Below are positions 26,100-35,247 of a stretch of 54,416 nucleotides of DNA, in pieces (position 1 is the first letter of the stretch; every line of letters starts with the position of its first letter). The notes under the pieces were generated by a model that saw only the letters and a list, made by a program, of their open reading frames with translations, was not told the DNA's origin and did not search any database. The translations under genes and the position numbers were made by a program. This DNA comes from Bacteroidales bacterium (GTDB lineage: Bacteria; Bacteroidota; Bacteroidia; Bacteroidales; G3-4614). The DNA lies in assembly GCA_017559955.1 (NCBI GenBank), contig JAFYPQ010000039.1, positions 1 through 54,416 of the forward strand, read 5' to 3'.

Positions 26100-27473
26100 T
26101 TATCTTCTAACTGTTGAATTAGGAACAACTTTTATTTCTTCAATAAAATATTGACCTTTTTCTTCGTCATATACTAAAATTAAGCTTTTTATTGTATAAT
26201 CGCTATATGATTTGCTCTCATATACTTGTTCATATACACACTCAACTTTAGCAAAGTTATTGTCTAATTTATTAATCTCTGATGCATTAACAATCATTGA
26301 TGAACCTTTTAAGCGTTTAAGATATTTATCAGCTTTTACGGTATCAATTTTTTCTTTGCCATTTTTAAATTTATATGAAACTTCTACAACTTTATCTTTT
26401 CCGCCAAACAATGCCTCAAGAACCTCTTTGTTGTCATTGTTTTTATCAGCAACATATTGTGTTAAACTTTCAGCAAATACATTCGCAAAAGTTGATGATT
26501 TATCAAATCTCTCTTTCTTTTCTTGAGTAGAAATAGGTTTTATAATAGTTTCTTTATATTTAACATTACTTTTTACTATATTCAATTCTTTGTCAAACTC
26601 AAAATCAAATGATGGAGCTAATACCAAAGTTGCTTCTGGATCGTCATATATATCTGGATTGTCAATAAATTGGAATGGATCAATTGCTATTTTAACATCA
26701 GGAAGATTGCTTGCTGTGAATGTATTTCCTCCAGGTGTTTTAACAGAAACTTTTGCATCAATACCCTCTATAGGCTTAATGGCTTGAGATGTATATTTTT
26801 CTTCTAACACATTAGGCAAGTTAGTATACCAATTCTTTATATATTCTGTAGCTTTTTGCTTCATTGTGCTTAAATCTGAATTTAAGAAATCAATTTCTTT
26901 TGCAGTAATAGATTTTAATTCTAATGAAGCTTTGTAGGCATCATTCTTCTTTGAATAATCATATTCAACTTGATATACAAACTCAACAGCACATTTAACA
27001 TCTGATCTATTATCTTTTAATGTTGTTCTTGTTTGGAACTCAACAGGAATTGTACATTTAGTTAAATCAATCTGCTCATTCTCTTTTTTCTTTGATTTCA
27101 TCACATTGTACTCTGTTTTACCTACTTTCACAGCTTCCCATACAAATTTTGTTGGAGCAAAAATATCGTCAGATAGTTCTTTAAATATTTTATTAGCAGA
27201 GCGATCTGTATCTTTCTTTTTAAATTTTAGGATAACATCAACAAGATCATCTTTTAAAAAGAACTGCTCTGAAATATTATCAGCAACCTCTAAACTAATT
27301 TTCTTTGACTCTGCTGTCTCTAATGCTTTTTGAACAGCAGAAATCTTAACTATAAACTCTTTCTCTGCTTCTGATTTTGCAAGAGCCTCTTTATCGGTAC
27401 TATATACCTCATCTTTTGCAAATCCAGCGAAACTAATTGATGCCATTAAGGCAATTGATAAAATTTTCTTCAT
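26100..27473 (-). CDS. exported protein of unknown function in the FHA island
   Basis: 457 residues with a signal peptide (MKKILSIALMASISFAGFA, cleavage before KDE). The mature part is Lys-rich with alternating strands and helices, no cysteine pair and no catalytic motif that I recognise. Two similar halves are suggested by repeated patterns ending in VEFVYQVEYDYS and KVECVYEQVYESKSYSDY, each followed by a segment starting KASLELKSI or TIKSLILVYD. An internal duplication is therefore possible. Its position between the kinase-FGE and FHA genes points to a periplasmic role in the same system. Confidence 0.75.
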   Translation of the reverse strand: MKKILSIALMASISFAGFAKDEVYSTDKEALAKSEAEKEFIVKISAVQKALETAESKKISLEVADNISEQFFLKDDLVDVILKFKKKDTDRSANKIFKELSDDIFAPTKFVWEAVKVGKTEYNVMKSKKKENEQIDLTKCTIPVEFQTRTTLKDNRSDVKCAVEFVYQVEYDYSKKNDAYKASLELKSITAKEIDFLNSDLSTMKQKATEYIKNWYTNLPNVLEEKYTSQAIKPIEGIDAKVSVKTPGGNTFTASNLPDVKIAIDPFQFIDNPDIYDDPEATLVLAPSFDFEFDKELNIVKSNVKYKETIIKPISTQEKKERFDKSSTFANVFAESLTQYVADKNNDNKEVLEALFGGKDKVVEVSYKFKNGKEKIDTVKADKYLKRLKGSSMIVNASEINKLDNNFAKVECVYEQVYESKSYSDYTIKSLILVYDEEKGQYFIEEIKVVPNSTVRR

Positions 27474-27510
27474 CGCTTTTAACTTTTAAAAAATTATAAA
27501 TAATTTGTGA

Positions 27511-29199
27511 TTAATTAATTACCAATCTAAATCCCACAGTATTGCTTGCCTTTTCAGAATAATATCTAAAATACACACTTGTATATGCTACATTATCATC
27601 AGAATAAGAGCCACCTCTAACTACTCTCCGATCTGAACGAGACCTGTTAACAGGATTATTATATGAACTATAATCATAATAATTTTCATCGTAATAATCC
27701 AAACATAGCTCCTCAACATTTCCACTCATATTATAGATATTAAAATCATTTATACATTGATCATAATATACGTCCATTGGTTTATTTTTATCGTAAATTA
27801 TTGAACTTTCGCCACTCTTGCTTGCATATTCATTATATAGAGAACCTGCTCTCGCAGCATACTCCCATTGAGCTTCAGTAGGTAAAGAATATTTTTTCCC
27901 TGTTGCGTCATTTAATCTATTAATAAATTCATCAATATCTTCAAATGAGACATTTGTAACAGGCATACGTCCATTTCCATCTTTATAAATATCCATTCCC
28001 ATATATTTATTCCATAAATCCACACTAACTTCATATTGTCCAATGTAGAAGCCATCAACATAAACGGAATGTTCATGAGTATCTACATCATTATTATTGT
28101 TATTTCCCATTGTATACTCACCTCCCACAACCTTAACCATGGGATATAAATCCGTTCCTGTATAATCAACTATTTCAACAGCAGATATATCATCTTCATA
28201 AGAATCATTAACTGATATCAGAAATATTATAACTCCAACTATTAATAATAAAGCTCCAACTATTATAGGTATCAAAAATTTTTTTGACGAACCTCCACCA
28301 ATCTCCTCATTAATAAGTTTTGTGGGTTTAATATTTAATAAATCATCCATGAACTCATCTATAGACTGATGCCTATTTTCAGGTCTCAACTGCATCGCCT
28401 TTAATATTGCACGATTTATCTCTACCGGAATATCGGGCGACAGATCTATTGGTGCCGGCATTTTCTCAGTCATACGGGCCGCCGATTCAATAGGAACTTC
28501 ACTTGTTAATATATAATATAGTGTAGCACCCAATGCATATATATCTGTGTATGAACCCTTCTTGCTTTTTGGCGTATATTGTTCGGGAGGTGCAAATCCA
28601 TGAGTTAAAATTGATGTATGAATTTGAGTTTTATTCTCTTCAAATACTCGAGCCGAACCAAAATCAATAAGAATTGCTCTATAATCGGCAGTAATCATTA
28701 TATTATCAGGTTTAATATCCCTATGCAAAATATGCTTTGAATGAATATATCCGATAGCAGATGATATTTGCGCTATATAGTTAACTGCATCTCTATATGA
28801 AAGCTTTCCATTGGCATCAACTATGCTTTGTAAACTTCTACCCTCAATATAACTCATAACAATATATGAGGTATTATTCTCATCAAATACATCTAAAACC
28901 TCAACTATGTTAGGGTGTCGCAAGTTTATTAATGTCTTTGCTTCATTTACAAAACGTTGACGATTATCCTCAAAAAAATCCTCTTTAATTCCTTGTGTCT
29001 GTATTGTATTATTAGATAAATTTCTTACGCACTTACCTCCTAAAAAATACTCTTTAATACATACAACCGATTTAAATCCAGAATGAATAGCTTTATACGT
29101 TATACCAAAGCCACCCTCTCCTATTTTCTCCTTTATAATATACTTGCCGCCATTTAATCTGGTTCCTGACTGTAATGCGGCAGAATTATTTTCACTCAT
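27511..29199 (-). CDS. membrane Ser/Thr kinase with periplasmic FGE/SUMF1-like domain
   Basis: 562 residues. The kinase domain (about 20-290) is complete: GEGGFG at 27-32, Lys49, HRDIKPDN from 159, DFGSAR, and APPEQY in the activation segment. One membrane helix lies near 307-330. The C-terminal 210 residues form a formylglycine-generating-enzyme-like domain (MVKVVGGEYTMGNN, LPTEAQWEYAARAG, VVRGGSYSDD, GFRLV), which would face the periplasm and probably binds ligand rather than catalyses. Chlamydial Pkn1 has a comparable kinase-FGE layout. Neighbours with 11-37 base gaps are FHA genes and an exported protein, consistent with a sensor kinase. Confidence 0.9.
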   Translation of the reverse strand: MSENNSAALQSGTRLNGGKYIIKEKIGEGGFGITYKAIHSGFKSVVCIKEYFLGGKCVRNLSNNTIQTQGIKEDFFEDNRQRFVNEAKTLINLRHPNIVEVLDVFDENNTSYIVMSYIEGRSLQSIVDANGKLSYRDAVNYIAQISSAIGYIHSKHILHRDIKPDNIMITADYRAILIDFGSARVFEENKTQIHTSILTHGFAPPEQYTPKSKKGSYTDIYALGATLYYILTSEVPIESAARMTEKMPAPIDLSPDIPVEINRAILKAMQLRPENRHQSIDEFMDDLLNIKPTKLINEEIGGGSSKKFLIPIIVGALLLIVGVIIFLISVNDSYEDDISAVEIVDYTGTDLYPMVKVVGGEYTMGNNNNNDVDTHEHSVYVDGFYIGQYEVSVDLWNKYMGMDIYKDGNGRMPVTNVSFEDIDEFINRLNDATGKKYSLPTEAQWEYAARAGSLYNEYASKSGESSIIYDKNKPMDVYYDQCINDFNIYNMSGNVEELCLDYYDENYYDYSSYNNPVNRSRSDRRVVRGGSYSDDNVAYTSVYFRYYSEKASNTVGFRLVIN

Positions 29200-29210
29200 C
29201 TACTTTATTA

Positions 29211-30428
29211 CTAATAATAACTTTTTAAAATATTATTTATATCAATATCTTTTAATGATTTATTATATAGAATCTCATTATTCCATTTAACTGAATTTTC
29301 TTCAAATTCAATATGAGAAATAAAATATGTATTTCTTAATTGAACACCTGCAATATTCTCAAATTTTTTAACGTCTCCAAGTTTAGTTGGTACAGAGAAA
29401 CAGAGATTTACAAATGCTTCTGATTCATTAAATTTTTCAAAAACATTCATGCCCATAAATGATTTATTTTCAGATAATGTTAAACAATCAATTATATGCT
29501 CCTTAACTATGTCAAGATCTCTATCTTTTCCTACTATTACAGTTATCATTGCAACATCATCTTTAACTCCTATTAGAGAAGAACTATCAAGAAGATAAAA
29601 CTCTATATCTTTTGAACTTTTATAATATTCCAATGCATTACCTCTCAACTCCTTATAAACATTCCTAAAATTTGAAATGAACTTATCTTTTTCTATAGAA
29701 AACACTAATGAAGAAGTTGTATAATTTTGCATAGAGTTTAATGTTGTAAACATATATGGAGTTACTTCCAAATTAACCCCCGTCGATTTATAATCATTTT
29801 CTAAGTCATATATTATCTTAGTTATTTGATATGATAATTTATCGATACCTGCATAATTAATTTTATTTATAGTATTTATCAACTCGTTTATATTCTCTTG
29901 GAGCGATTTATCATTAATGTTAGACAACTCCTTAAAATCAACATTTGCTACTAAAACTGCATCATTTGGAACGTATTTTGCATTCTCTATATCTAAAGAA
30001 TCTTCCTTAAAGCAGAAAAACAATACAATACCAACTATTAATAAAGCAGCAACACCTACTCCAGATAATGCATATATCAAAGTTCTGGATTTTTTCTTCG
30101 TTTTGTCATTATTAAATGAAGAGTTAGTATATGGATTATATGCATTATTAAATGAGTATGATGTAGAACTATTCGTATATTCACTAAAATATGAAATCCA
30201 ATTGACATCAACCATATTTGACAATTTAACTTTATCAGTTGAATTTAATATAGCGCTACCTGAAATTCTAACACCATTTACATATGTTCCATTTGTAGAA
30301 TTCAAATCAATTATGGTATAAACATTATTGTCTTCTAATACAATTTGACAATGATTTCCAGAAACTATACCATCATTAATAACAATTGTATTATTCGGAT
30401 TACGACCTATACTAATTAACTTTTTCAT
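29211..30428 (-). CDS. FHA membrane protein with DUF4836-like periplasmic domain
   Basis: 405 residues. FHA domain at the start (MKKLISIGRNPNN; SGNHC; NSTNGTYVNGVRIS), junction VNWISYF, a Ser/Asn-rich linker, one membrane helix at about 118-140, then about 260 residues outside. The external part opens with YVPNDAVLVANVDFKEL, the pattern that starts DUF4836 lipoproteins of Bacteroidota. It thus joins a cytosolic phosphothreonine reader to an envelope domain in one protein. It is 13 bases after the smaller kinase gene and 11 before the kinase-FGE gene. Confidence 0.85.
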   Translation of the reverse strand: MKKLISIGRNPNNTIVINDGIVSGNHCQIVLEDNNVYTIIDLNSTNGTYVNGVRISGSAILNSTDKVKLSNMVDVNWISYFSEYTNSSTSYSFNNAYNPYTNSSFNNDKTKKKSRTLIYALSGVGVAALLIVGIVLFFCFKEDSLDIENAKYVPNDAVLVANVDFKELSNINDKSLQENINELINTINKINYAGIDKLSYQITKIIYDLENDYKSTGVNLEVTPYMFTTLNSMQNYTTSSLVFSIEKDKFISNFRNVYKELRGNALEYYKSSKDIEFYLLDSSSLIGVKDDVAMITVIVGKDRDLDIVKEHIIDCLTLSENKSFMGMNVFEKFNESEAFVNLCFSVPTKLGDVKKFENIAGVQLRNTYFISHIEFEENSVKWNNEILYNKSLKDIDINNILKSYY

Positions 30429-30441
30429 ATTTATCTATTTT

Positions 30442-31287
30442 TTAATATTTACGTTTTTTCATATATTGTTTTATCTGATTGGCAAACTCCTCACAGGTTT
30501 GATATCTGTTTTGAGGTAATTTTTCCAATGCTTTTTCAACTATTAGCTGTAATTCCCTTGATATTGGGGGGTAATAGCGATTCATTAGAGGAGTTGGCAT
30601 AAATTTAATTTGATCTCTTATCTCCTGTTTAGCCCTTTGTGGATCATGTGAGTCGGAGCGAAAAGGTAACTTTCCAGTTAACATTTCAAATAAAACAATA
30701 CCCAATGCAAAAATATCGGTATATCTTCCACAAGTTCTCTTTTCAGATTGCTCCGGGGGCATAAACGAAGGGGTACCATATCCGGTACTTACAGAATCGC
30801 TCATACGCGAGGCAATACCTAAATCAAGAATCTTTATACCGCCATTTGGCAAAAGCATAATATTATTAGTCTTTATATCTAAATGTAATATGTTATTTTT
30901 ATGCAAATAACCTATTGTTTCAAGAATTTCCAAGAAAATTGGCAAAGCTCGCTCTTCGGGGACAAGACCAATTTTTTCATAAATATATTCTTCCAAATCA
31001 CAACCTTCGATAAACTCCATTATACAATATAGTTGACCAGTCTCACTAATTTTAACAAAATCTACTAATCGAGGAATATTCCTATGATTAACATATAAAT
31101 AGAGTTGTGTTTCTACACCTATGAATTTATCTCTAATTATTGGATTTTTAAGATATCTTAATTTGAGTTCTTTAATAGCAACCGGATAACCACTACGCAA
31201 ATCTATTCCCCAATAAACTTTTGCAGTACCGCCCTCTGCTATTAAGCGTCCAACATGATAGTTTGGTATTTTAGGCAATGAACTCAT
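30442..31287 (-). CDS. cytosolic Ser/Thr protein kinase
   Basis: 281 residues, essentially only a kinase domain with no membrane helix. The glycine loop is reduced (AEGGTAKVY) and the ATP-binding Lys lies in VAIKELK. The catalytic loop reads HLDIKTNN (Leu instead of the Arg of HRD), and the metal motif is DLG instead of DFG. Asp and Asn of the catalytic machinery are kept, so it is probably active but of the non-RD type, not needing activation-loop phosphorylation. It lies in mid-operon between two FHA genes, 31 and 13 bases away. Confidence 0.9.
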   Translation of the reverse strand: MSSLPKIPNYHVGRLIAEGGTAKVYWGIDLRSGYPVAIKELKLRYLKNPIIRDKFIGVETQLYLYVNHRNIPRLVDFVKISETGQLYCIMEFIEGCDLEEYIYEKIGLVPEERALPIFLEILETIGYLHKNNILHLDIKTNNIMLLPNGGIKILDLGIASRMSDSVSTGYGTPSFMPPEQSEKRTCGRYTDIFALGIVLFEMLTGKLPFRSDSHDPQRAKQEIRDQIKFMPTPLMNRYYPPISRELQLIVEKALEKLPQNRYQTCEEFANQIKQYMKKRKY

Positions 31288-31318
31288 AGCAATATATAAT
31301 TATACATTAGTTTGAATT

Positions 31319-32464
31319 TTATTTACTTTGAGTTTCCGGTATAGCTTTTGTCGCTGAAGTCGCATCAATTGTATTATCTTGATTTGTCTCTTCTGGGACG
31401 GTTTGTTGTTCAACCAAAATATCTTTGCTCTCTTTTACATATTCATCTAATAGTCTTAGTATCTCTTTCTTTCTTTCAATAGATGAGTTTAAGAATAATA
31501 TGGTTAATTCATCTTTACGTTTATTACTATTTCCTTCTAAAGAAATAATATCTCCATCCTCTCTATATTTAGAATTTGTTTTAAGAGTTTTTATAATTTT
31601 ATTACATATAAATTCATTTTCGCTAAGGCTATGATTATAGAAATCCTTATTCAATTGTTTGTGTTTTTCATTTTCTTCTTCTTTAGCTTTTAAAGCAGCT
31701 TCATATTTAGTTTTATTTTCTGACAGCTCTTCGTTTTTAGCTTTTAAAGCAGCTTCATATTCAGTTTTATTTTCTGACAGCTCTTCGTTTTTAGCTTTTA
31801 AAGCAGCTTCATATTCAGTTTTATTTTCTGACAGCTCTTCGTTTTTAGCTTGTAAGGCAGCTTCATATTCAGTTTTATTTTTTGACAGCTCTTCGTTTTT
31901 AGCTTGTAAGGCTTTATTATAATTTTTCTTATTTTTTGATAGCTCGGCATCTTTAACACTTATTATACTATCAGCTGCTGCAGATGCATTTGTAAGATCT
32001 TTGCGATATACATCTATATCGTTTTCTTTATCATCACTATCATTAGTAAAATCAACGCTACACAAAACAACTACGGTTACTATTGATATAACTATTAATA
32101 GAGCTGCTATTATAATAAATAGCATTGTTTTCTTACTCTTATTCTCATTTGACGATTCTGCACCACCATTTAAATTGTTCTCTTTCAAAATAGCAGGAGG
32201 TGTTTGAGCAGAATTTGGTGCATAATTTATATATTGTATCCAATCAATATGAGTATCTCCAATAAGAAGAGTATCTCCTGGTTTCAATGATACTTCACCA
32301 TATATTTTAACTCCATTTACATAAGTTCCATTTGTTGTATTTAAGTCAACAACAGAATATGTATTATCATCTTTTATTACTAATTGTAAATGAGTTCTCG
32401 AAACTCGAGGATCATTAATAATGATATCACTATTCGATGCTCTACCAAATGTTATAACTCTCAT
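31319..32464 (-). CDS. FHA membrane protein with repeat-built coiled coil
   Basis: 381 residues. N-terminal FHA (MRVITFGRASNSD; RVSRTH; NTTNGTYVNGVKI) with intact pocket, junction IDWIQYI, membrane helix near 112-135, then a long helical rod. The rod contains tandem 18-residue units of the type NEELSENKTEYEAALKAK, four full copies plus a partial one, encoded by 54-base direct repeats (31685-31918). The polar C-terminus ends in a Thr/Glu-rich tail. The rod should project into the periplasm, where repeat number sets its length. Confidence 0.87.
   Translation of the reverse strand: MRVITFGRASNSDIIINDPRVSRTHLQLVIKDDNTYSVVDLNTTNGTYVNGVKIYGEVSLKPGDTLLIGDTHIDWIQYINYAPNSAQTPPAILKENNLNGGAESSNENKSKKTMLFIIIAALLIVISIVTVVVLCSVDFTNDSDDKENDIDVYRKDLTNASAAADSIISVKDAELSKNKKNYNKALQAKNEELSKNKTEYEAALQAKNEELSENKTEYEAALKAKNEELSENKTEYEAALKAKNEELSENKTKYEAALKAKEEENEKHKQLNKDFYNHSLSENEFICNKIIKTLKTNSKYREDGDIISLEGNSNKRKDELTILFLNSSIERKKEILRLLDEYVKESKDILVEQQTVPEETNQDNTIDATSATKAIPETQSK
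31685..31918. repeat. 54-bp in-frame tandem repeats, about 4.3 copies
   Basis: Units start at 31685, 31739, 31793, 31847 and 31901 (partial), differing at a few bases. Each encodes an 18-residue coiled-coil unit, so changes in copy number keep the frame. Confidence 0.92.
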
Positions 32465-32475
32465 ATTTATTAATT

Positions 32476-33672
32476 TTATTCTGATTTATTATTTTCTATA
32501 TCTTTATTATCTTTCGAAGATAAGAATGAATACCATTTCTTTAATATTTCTTCCGATGATTCTATTTTTGAATTAATTTCATCTATTTCTTTCTCAAGAG
32601 ATTTTAGATCATTCTTAAATTTTTCCTGTGAATGTTTCGTTATTTCATTTAAATTACTTTTTTCCAGTGAGGCAATATTATCCTCCAAACTATCTTTGTC
32701 CTTGGTCTTTTCTTGAAGTTCTTTTTTATATTCCTCTATATCCTTTTCTATTATAAAAGGATATATAATATAAGTAACTCCCAATAATAAAAATATAGAT
32801 AAGGCTATAATAATATATTTAAATAGGCTTTTAGACTTATTATTATTTTGTTTATTAGAGGTCCTTTTACCTTTAGATGTTTTAGGATTATAACTTATAA
32901 AGCTACTTTTTGAATGTGGGCTATTATCAATTTTAATTAATTCGACAGTAATATTATCGTGTCCTCCAGCATCTAAAGCAAGTTTTATTAATTTTTCACC
33001 TTTTTCAGTTATTGATATATCCTCTTTTAATGTATTCTCTATTATGGAATCATTTATCATTCCATTTAATCCATCACTACATATCAAAAAAACATCTCCA
33101 TTCTTGGGAGTAAGCGAAGCAGCAGTTACTGTAACATCACTTCGTATTCCTAAAGCTCTTAATATTCTATTCTTATTTGGGTGACTTTCTGCTTCATCAT
33201 CTGTAATTTCTCCTGCATCAACTAATGTCTGAACATAAGAGTGATCTTTAGTTATTCGGTGCAATTGTTTTTCTTTCCCTAAATATAGGTATATTCTACT
33301 ATCACCAACATGTGCAATATATGCCTCATTATCTTTTAGGAGCAAAGCACATACGGTTGTTCCCATACCTCTTAATTCAGTATGAGTTTGTGCATAACCA
33401 TATATCTGAACATTTGCATATTTTATAGCAGCAATAAGAGCCTCTATAGGATTAACACGCTCCTCTTCTTTTATATATTCGGTAATACATTTTACTGCTA
33501 TGCTTGAGGCTTGCTTACCACCAACATGTCCTCCCATTCCATCGCAAACAACAAATAAATCGCCATTTGGAGTAAGTGCAGCCATATCGTGGCTATCTTC
33601 TTGTGCCACTCTCACGTTGCCTATAACATCTTTTTTAAATACATTATTAGTATTTATGGTTGTAATACTCAT
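32476..33672 (-). CDS. PP2C-type Ser/Thr phosphatase with membrane anchor
   Basis: 398 residues. Metal-dependent phosphatase domain (about 10-250) with VAQEDSHD, VVCDGMGGHVGG, AHVGDSRIYLY, ICSDGLNGM and GGHDNITVELI, covering the conserved metal-binding aspartates. A basic linker, one membrane helix near 290-312 and a coiled coil to the C-terminus follow. A PP2C tethered to the membrane and encoded between a vWA/FHA gene and an FHA gene would reverse the kinases of the same operon. The normal bacterial Stp enzyme is the domain alone, so the anchor and rod are additions. Confidence 0.93.
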   Translation of the reverse strand: MSITTINTNNVFKKDVIGNVRVAQEDSHDMAALTPNGDLFVVCDGMGGHVGGKQASSIAVKCITEYIKEEERVNPIEALIAAIKYANVQIYGYAQTHTELRGMGTTVCALLLKDNEAYIAHVGDSRIYLYLGKEKQLHRITKDHSYVQTLVDAGEITDDEAESHPNKNRILRALGIRSDVTVTAASLTPKNGDVFLICSDGLNGMINDSIIENTLKEDISITEKGEKLIKLALDAGGHDNITVELIKIDNSPHSKSSFISYNPKTSKGKRTSNKQNNNKSKSLFKYIIIALSIFLLLGVTYIIYPFIIEKDIEEYKKELQEKTKDKDSLEDNIASLEKSNLNEITKHSQEKFKNDLKSLEKEIDEINSKIESSEEILKKWYSFLSSKDNKDIENNKSE

Positions 33673-33741
33673 ATAATATTATTTAAATATTTTTATGTAT
33701 GAATTTATCCCAATCGTGGATTAATATCTTAAAAACTAATA

Positions 33742-35244
33742 TTATAAACGATATGTAATATATACATCTCCCAAACCTATAATATCTCCATCTTTCAAGA
33801 TTGCTCTCGTTACGAAACTTCCGTTTACAACAACTTTATTTGTACTTCCTTTATCAACTACCTCAAAGTGAGTTATAGCAAATACTATTTGTGCATGTTG
33901 TCTTGAAACTCTTGGATTTTGGAATACTATATCATTACCTACCTCTCGTCCAATATTTACTATTGGCTTCACAACCTCATAAGTATAACTTTTACCATTT
34001 AGTTGATATATTAAACGAGGATACATTCCTTTATTAGACATGAGTCTTTGTAATCTCTTATACTCCTCTTCTTCTTTCGATTTATTAATATTATCTATTA
34101 ATTGTTTATGCTTATTTTCAGCTTCTTGCCTATCTTTAATGTTTTGTTCTTGAATCTCTTTTAAGTTTCTTTGCTGATCTTTAATTTTACGTTTGATTTT
34201 AACTATTACAATACATGCAACAACTATTAGAATCAATATTACTATTATAATTAATGTTGTTATAATGGGATTCTCTTTTAGCCATTCAATTATGCTAAAT
34301 GAGGGTATATATAAATCAATTTTATATTCTTCTCCTGCTACTGTAAGTGTTACAACTTTAGCCTCATCTCCTTTCTCTGAATTAGATATATATGTTATTA
34401 TATAATCATTGCCATATGTTCTTTCTTTGATTTGAGGATATAAATCTATTAACTTTTTTGCAGCAGTTTCCTCATCTTTATAAGAGTTAAACTCGCCATA
34501 AGTACTATTTGCAAATCCTTCTGTACTTGTTGCTATACCAGAATTTCTATAATATTGGAATATATATATAGGTATATGGAGAGATTGAGCCTTTAATAAA
34601 ACTTGTGAATCTGAATCAGCTCCCGAACTTTCCATTGGATGTCCTGCAGTAAACAAAATGATTGATTTAACTCCATTTTCATGAGATAAAGAATCCAAAC
34701 TCTCTCTCAATGCTGAGTACAAATCGGATCTATTTGGATATTTTGAATAACTTTTTAAACTTCTTTTATATTTTAAAATAGAATTTGCAAGTTCTACTTT
34801 GTCTGACACATATCCATCTGTAATGCTTGTTAATACCGATGGAGTATTCTCTCTTCTATTAAATGTAAATATTTGAAATTTGTCTCCTCTATTTACATCA
34901 GATTTTTTTAGAAATTGAATCAATACCTCTTTTGTAAAGTTGTATTGACTTACGCCATTAATGGACATATCTTCCCACAATATTATTGTTGTTTGTGGTT
35001 TATCGGCATAAACAGTGTCTTTGCGTTGTACATTAAATTTTAACGCATGATTTTGTTCTTTAAGTTCTATAAAATCAGAGTTGTTTAATAGCTTATAATC
35101 GTAACTATGAAAAACAAAAGATACCTCTGGAAATTTATTAACGTTAATTCCTCCTTCTATTTTTCCTGATTTTTGAGCTATACTACTTAGCGTAAAGCCA
35201 AGTAGTATAGCAGATAATATTATTTTAAAAAAATTAGTTTTCAT
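33742..35244 (-). CDS. exported vWA-like domain, membrane helix and C-terminal FHA domain
   Basis: 500 residues with opposite order to its neighbours. A signal peptide (ending SSIAQ) is followed by a periplasmic von Willebrand A-like domain (about 80-270; ILWEDMSINGVSQ as first loop, KSIILFTAG as fourth strand), a membrane helix at about 325-350, a cytosolic coiled coil and a C-terminal FHA domain (VNIGREVGNDIV; RVSRQHAQ; GSTNKVVVNG). The metal site looks degenerate: DxSxN instead of DxSxS, and TAG where TDG is usual. Starts three bases after the zinc-ribbon FHA gene. vWA, kinase and PP2C together recall the TerY-P triads. Confidence 0.83.
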   Translation of the reverse strand: MKTNFFKIILSAILLGFTLSSIAQKSGKIEGGINVNKFPEVSFVFHSYDYKLLNNSDFIELKEQNHALKFNVQRKDTVYADKPQTTIILWEDMSINGVSQYNFTKEVLIQFLKKSDVNRGDKFQIFTFNRRENTPSVLTSITDGYVSDKVELANSILKYKRSLKSYSKYPNRSDLYSALRESLDSLSHENGVKSIILFTAGHPMESSGADSDSQVLLKAQSLHIPIYIFQYYRNSGIATSTEGFANSTYGEFNSYKDEETAAKKLIDLYPQIKERTYGNDYIITYISNSEKGDEAKVVTLTVAGEEYKIDLYIPSFSIIEWLKENPIITTLIIIVILILIVVACIVIVKIKRKIKDQQRNLKEIQEQNIKDRQEAENKHKQLIDNINKSKEEEEYKRLQRLMSNKGMYPRLIYQLNGKSYTYEVVKPIVNIGREVGNDIVFQNPRVSRQHAQIVFAITHFEVVDKGSTNKVVVNGSFVTRAILKDGDIIGLGDVYITYRL

Positions 35245-35247
35245 TGC

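Noticed and set aside
31685..31918. Regular direct repeats, at first sight a CRISPR-like array
   Set aside because: Units are 54 bases, contiguous without spacers, and in frame within a coding region as coiled-coil repeats.
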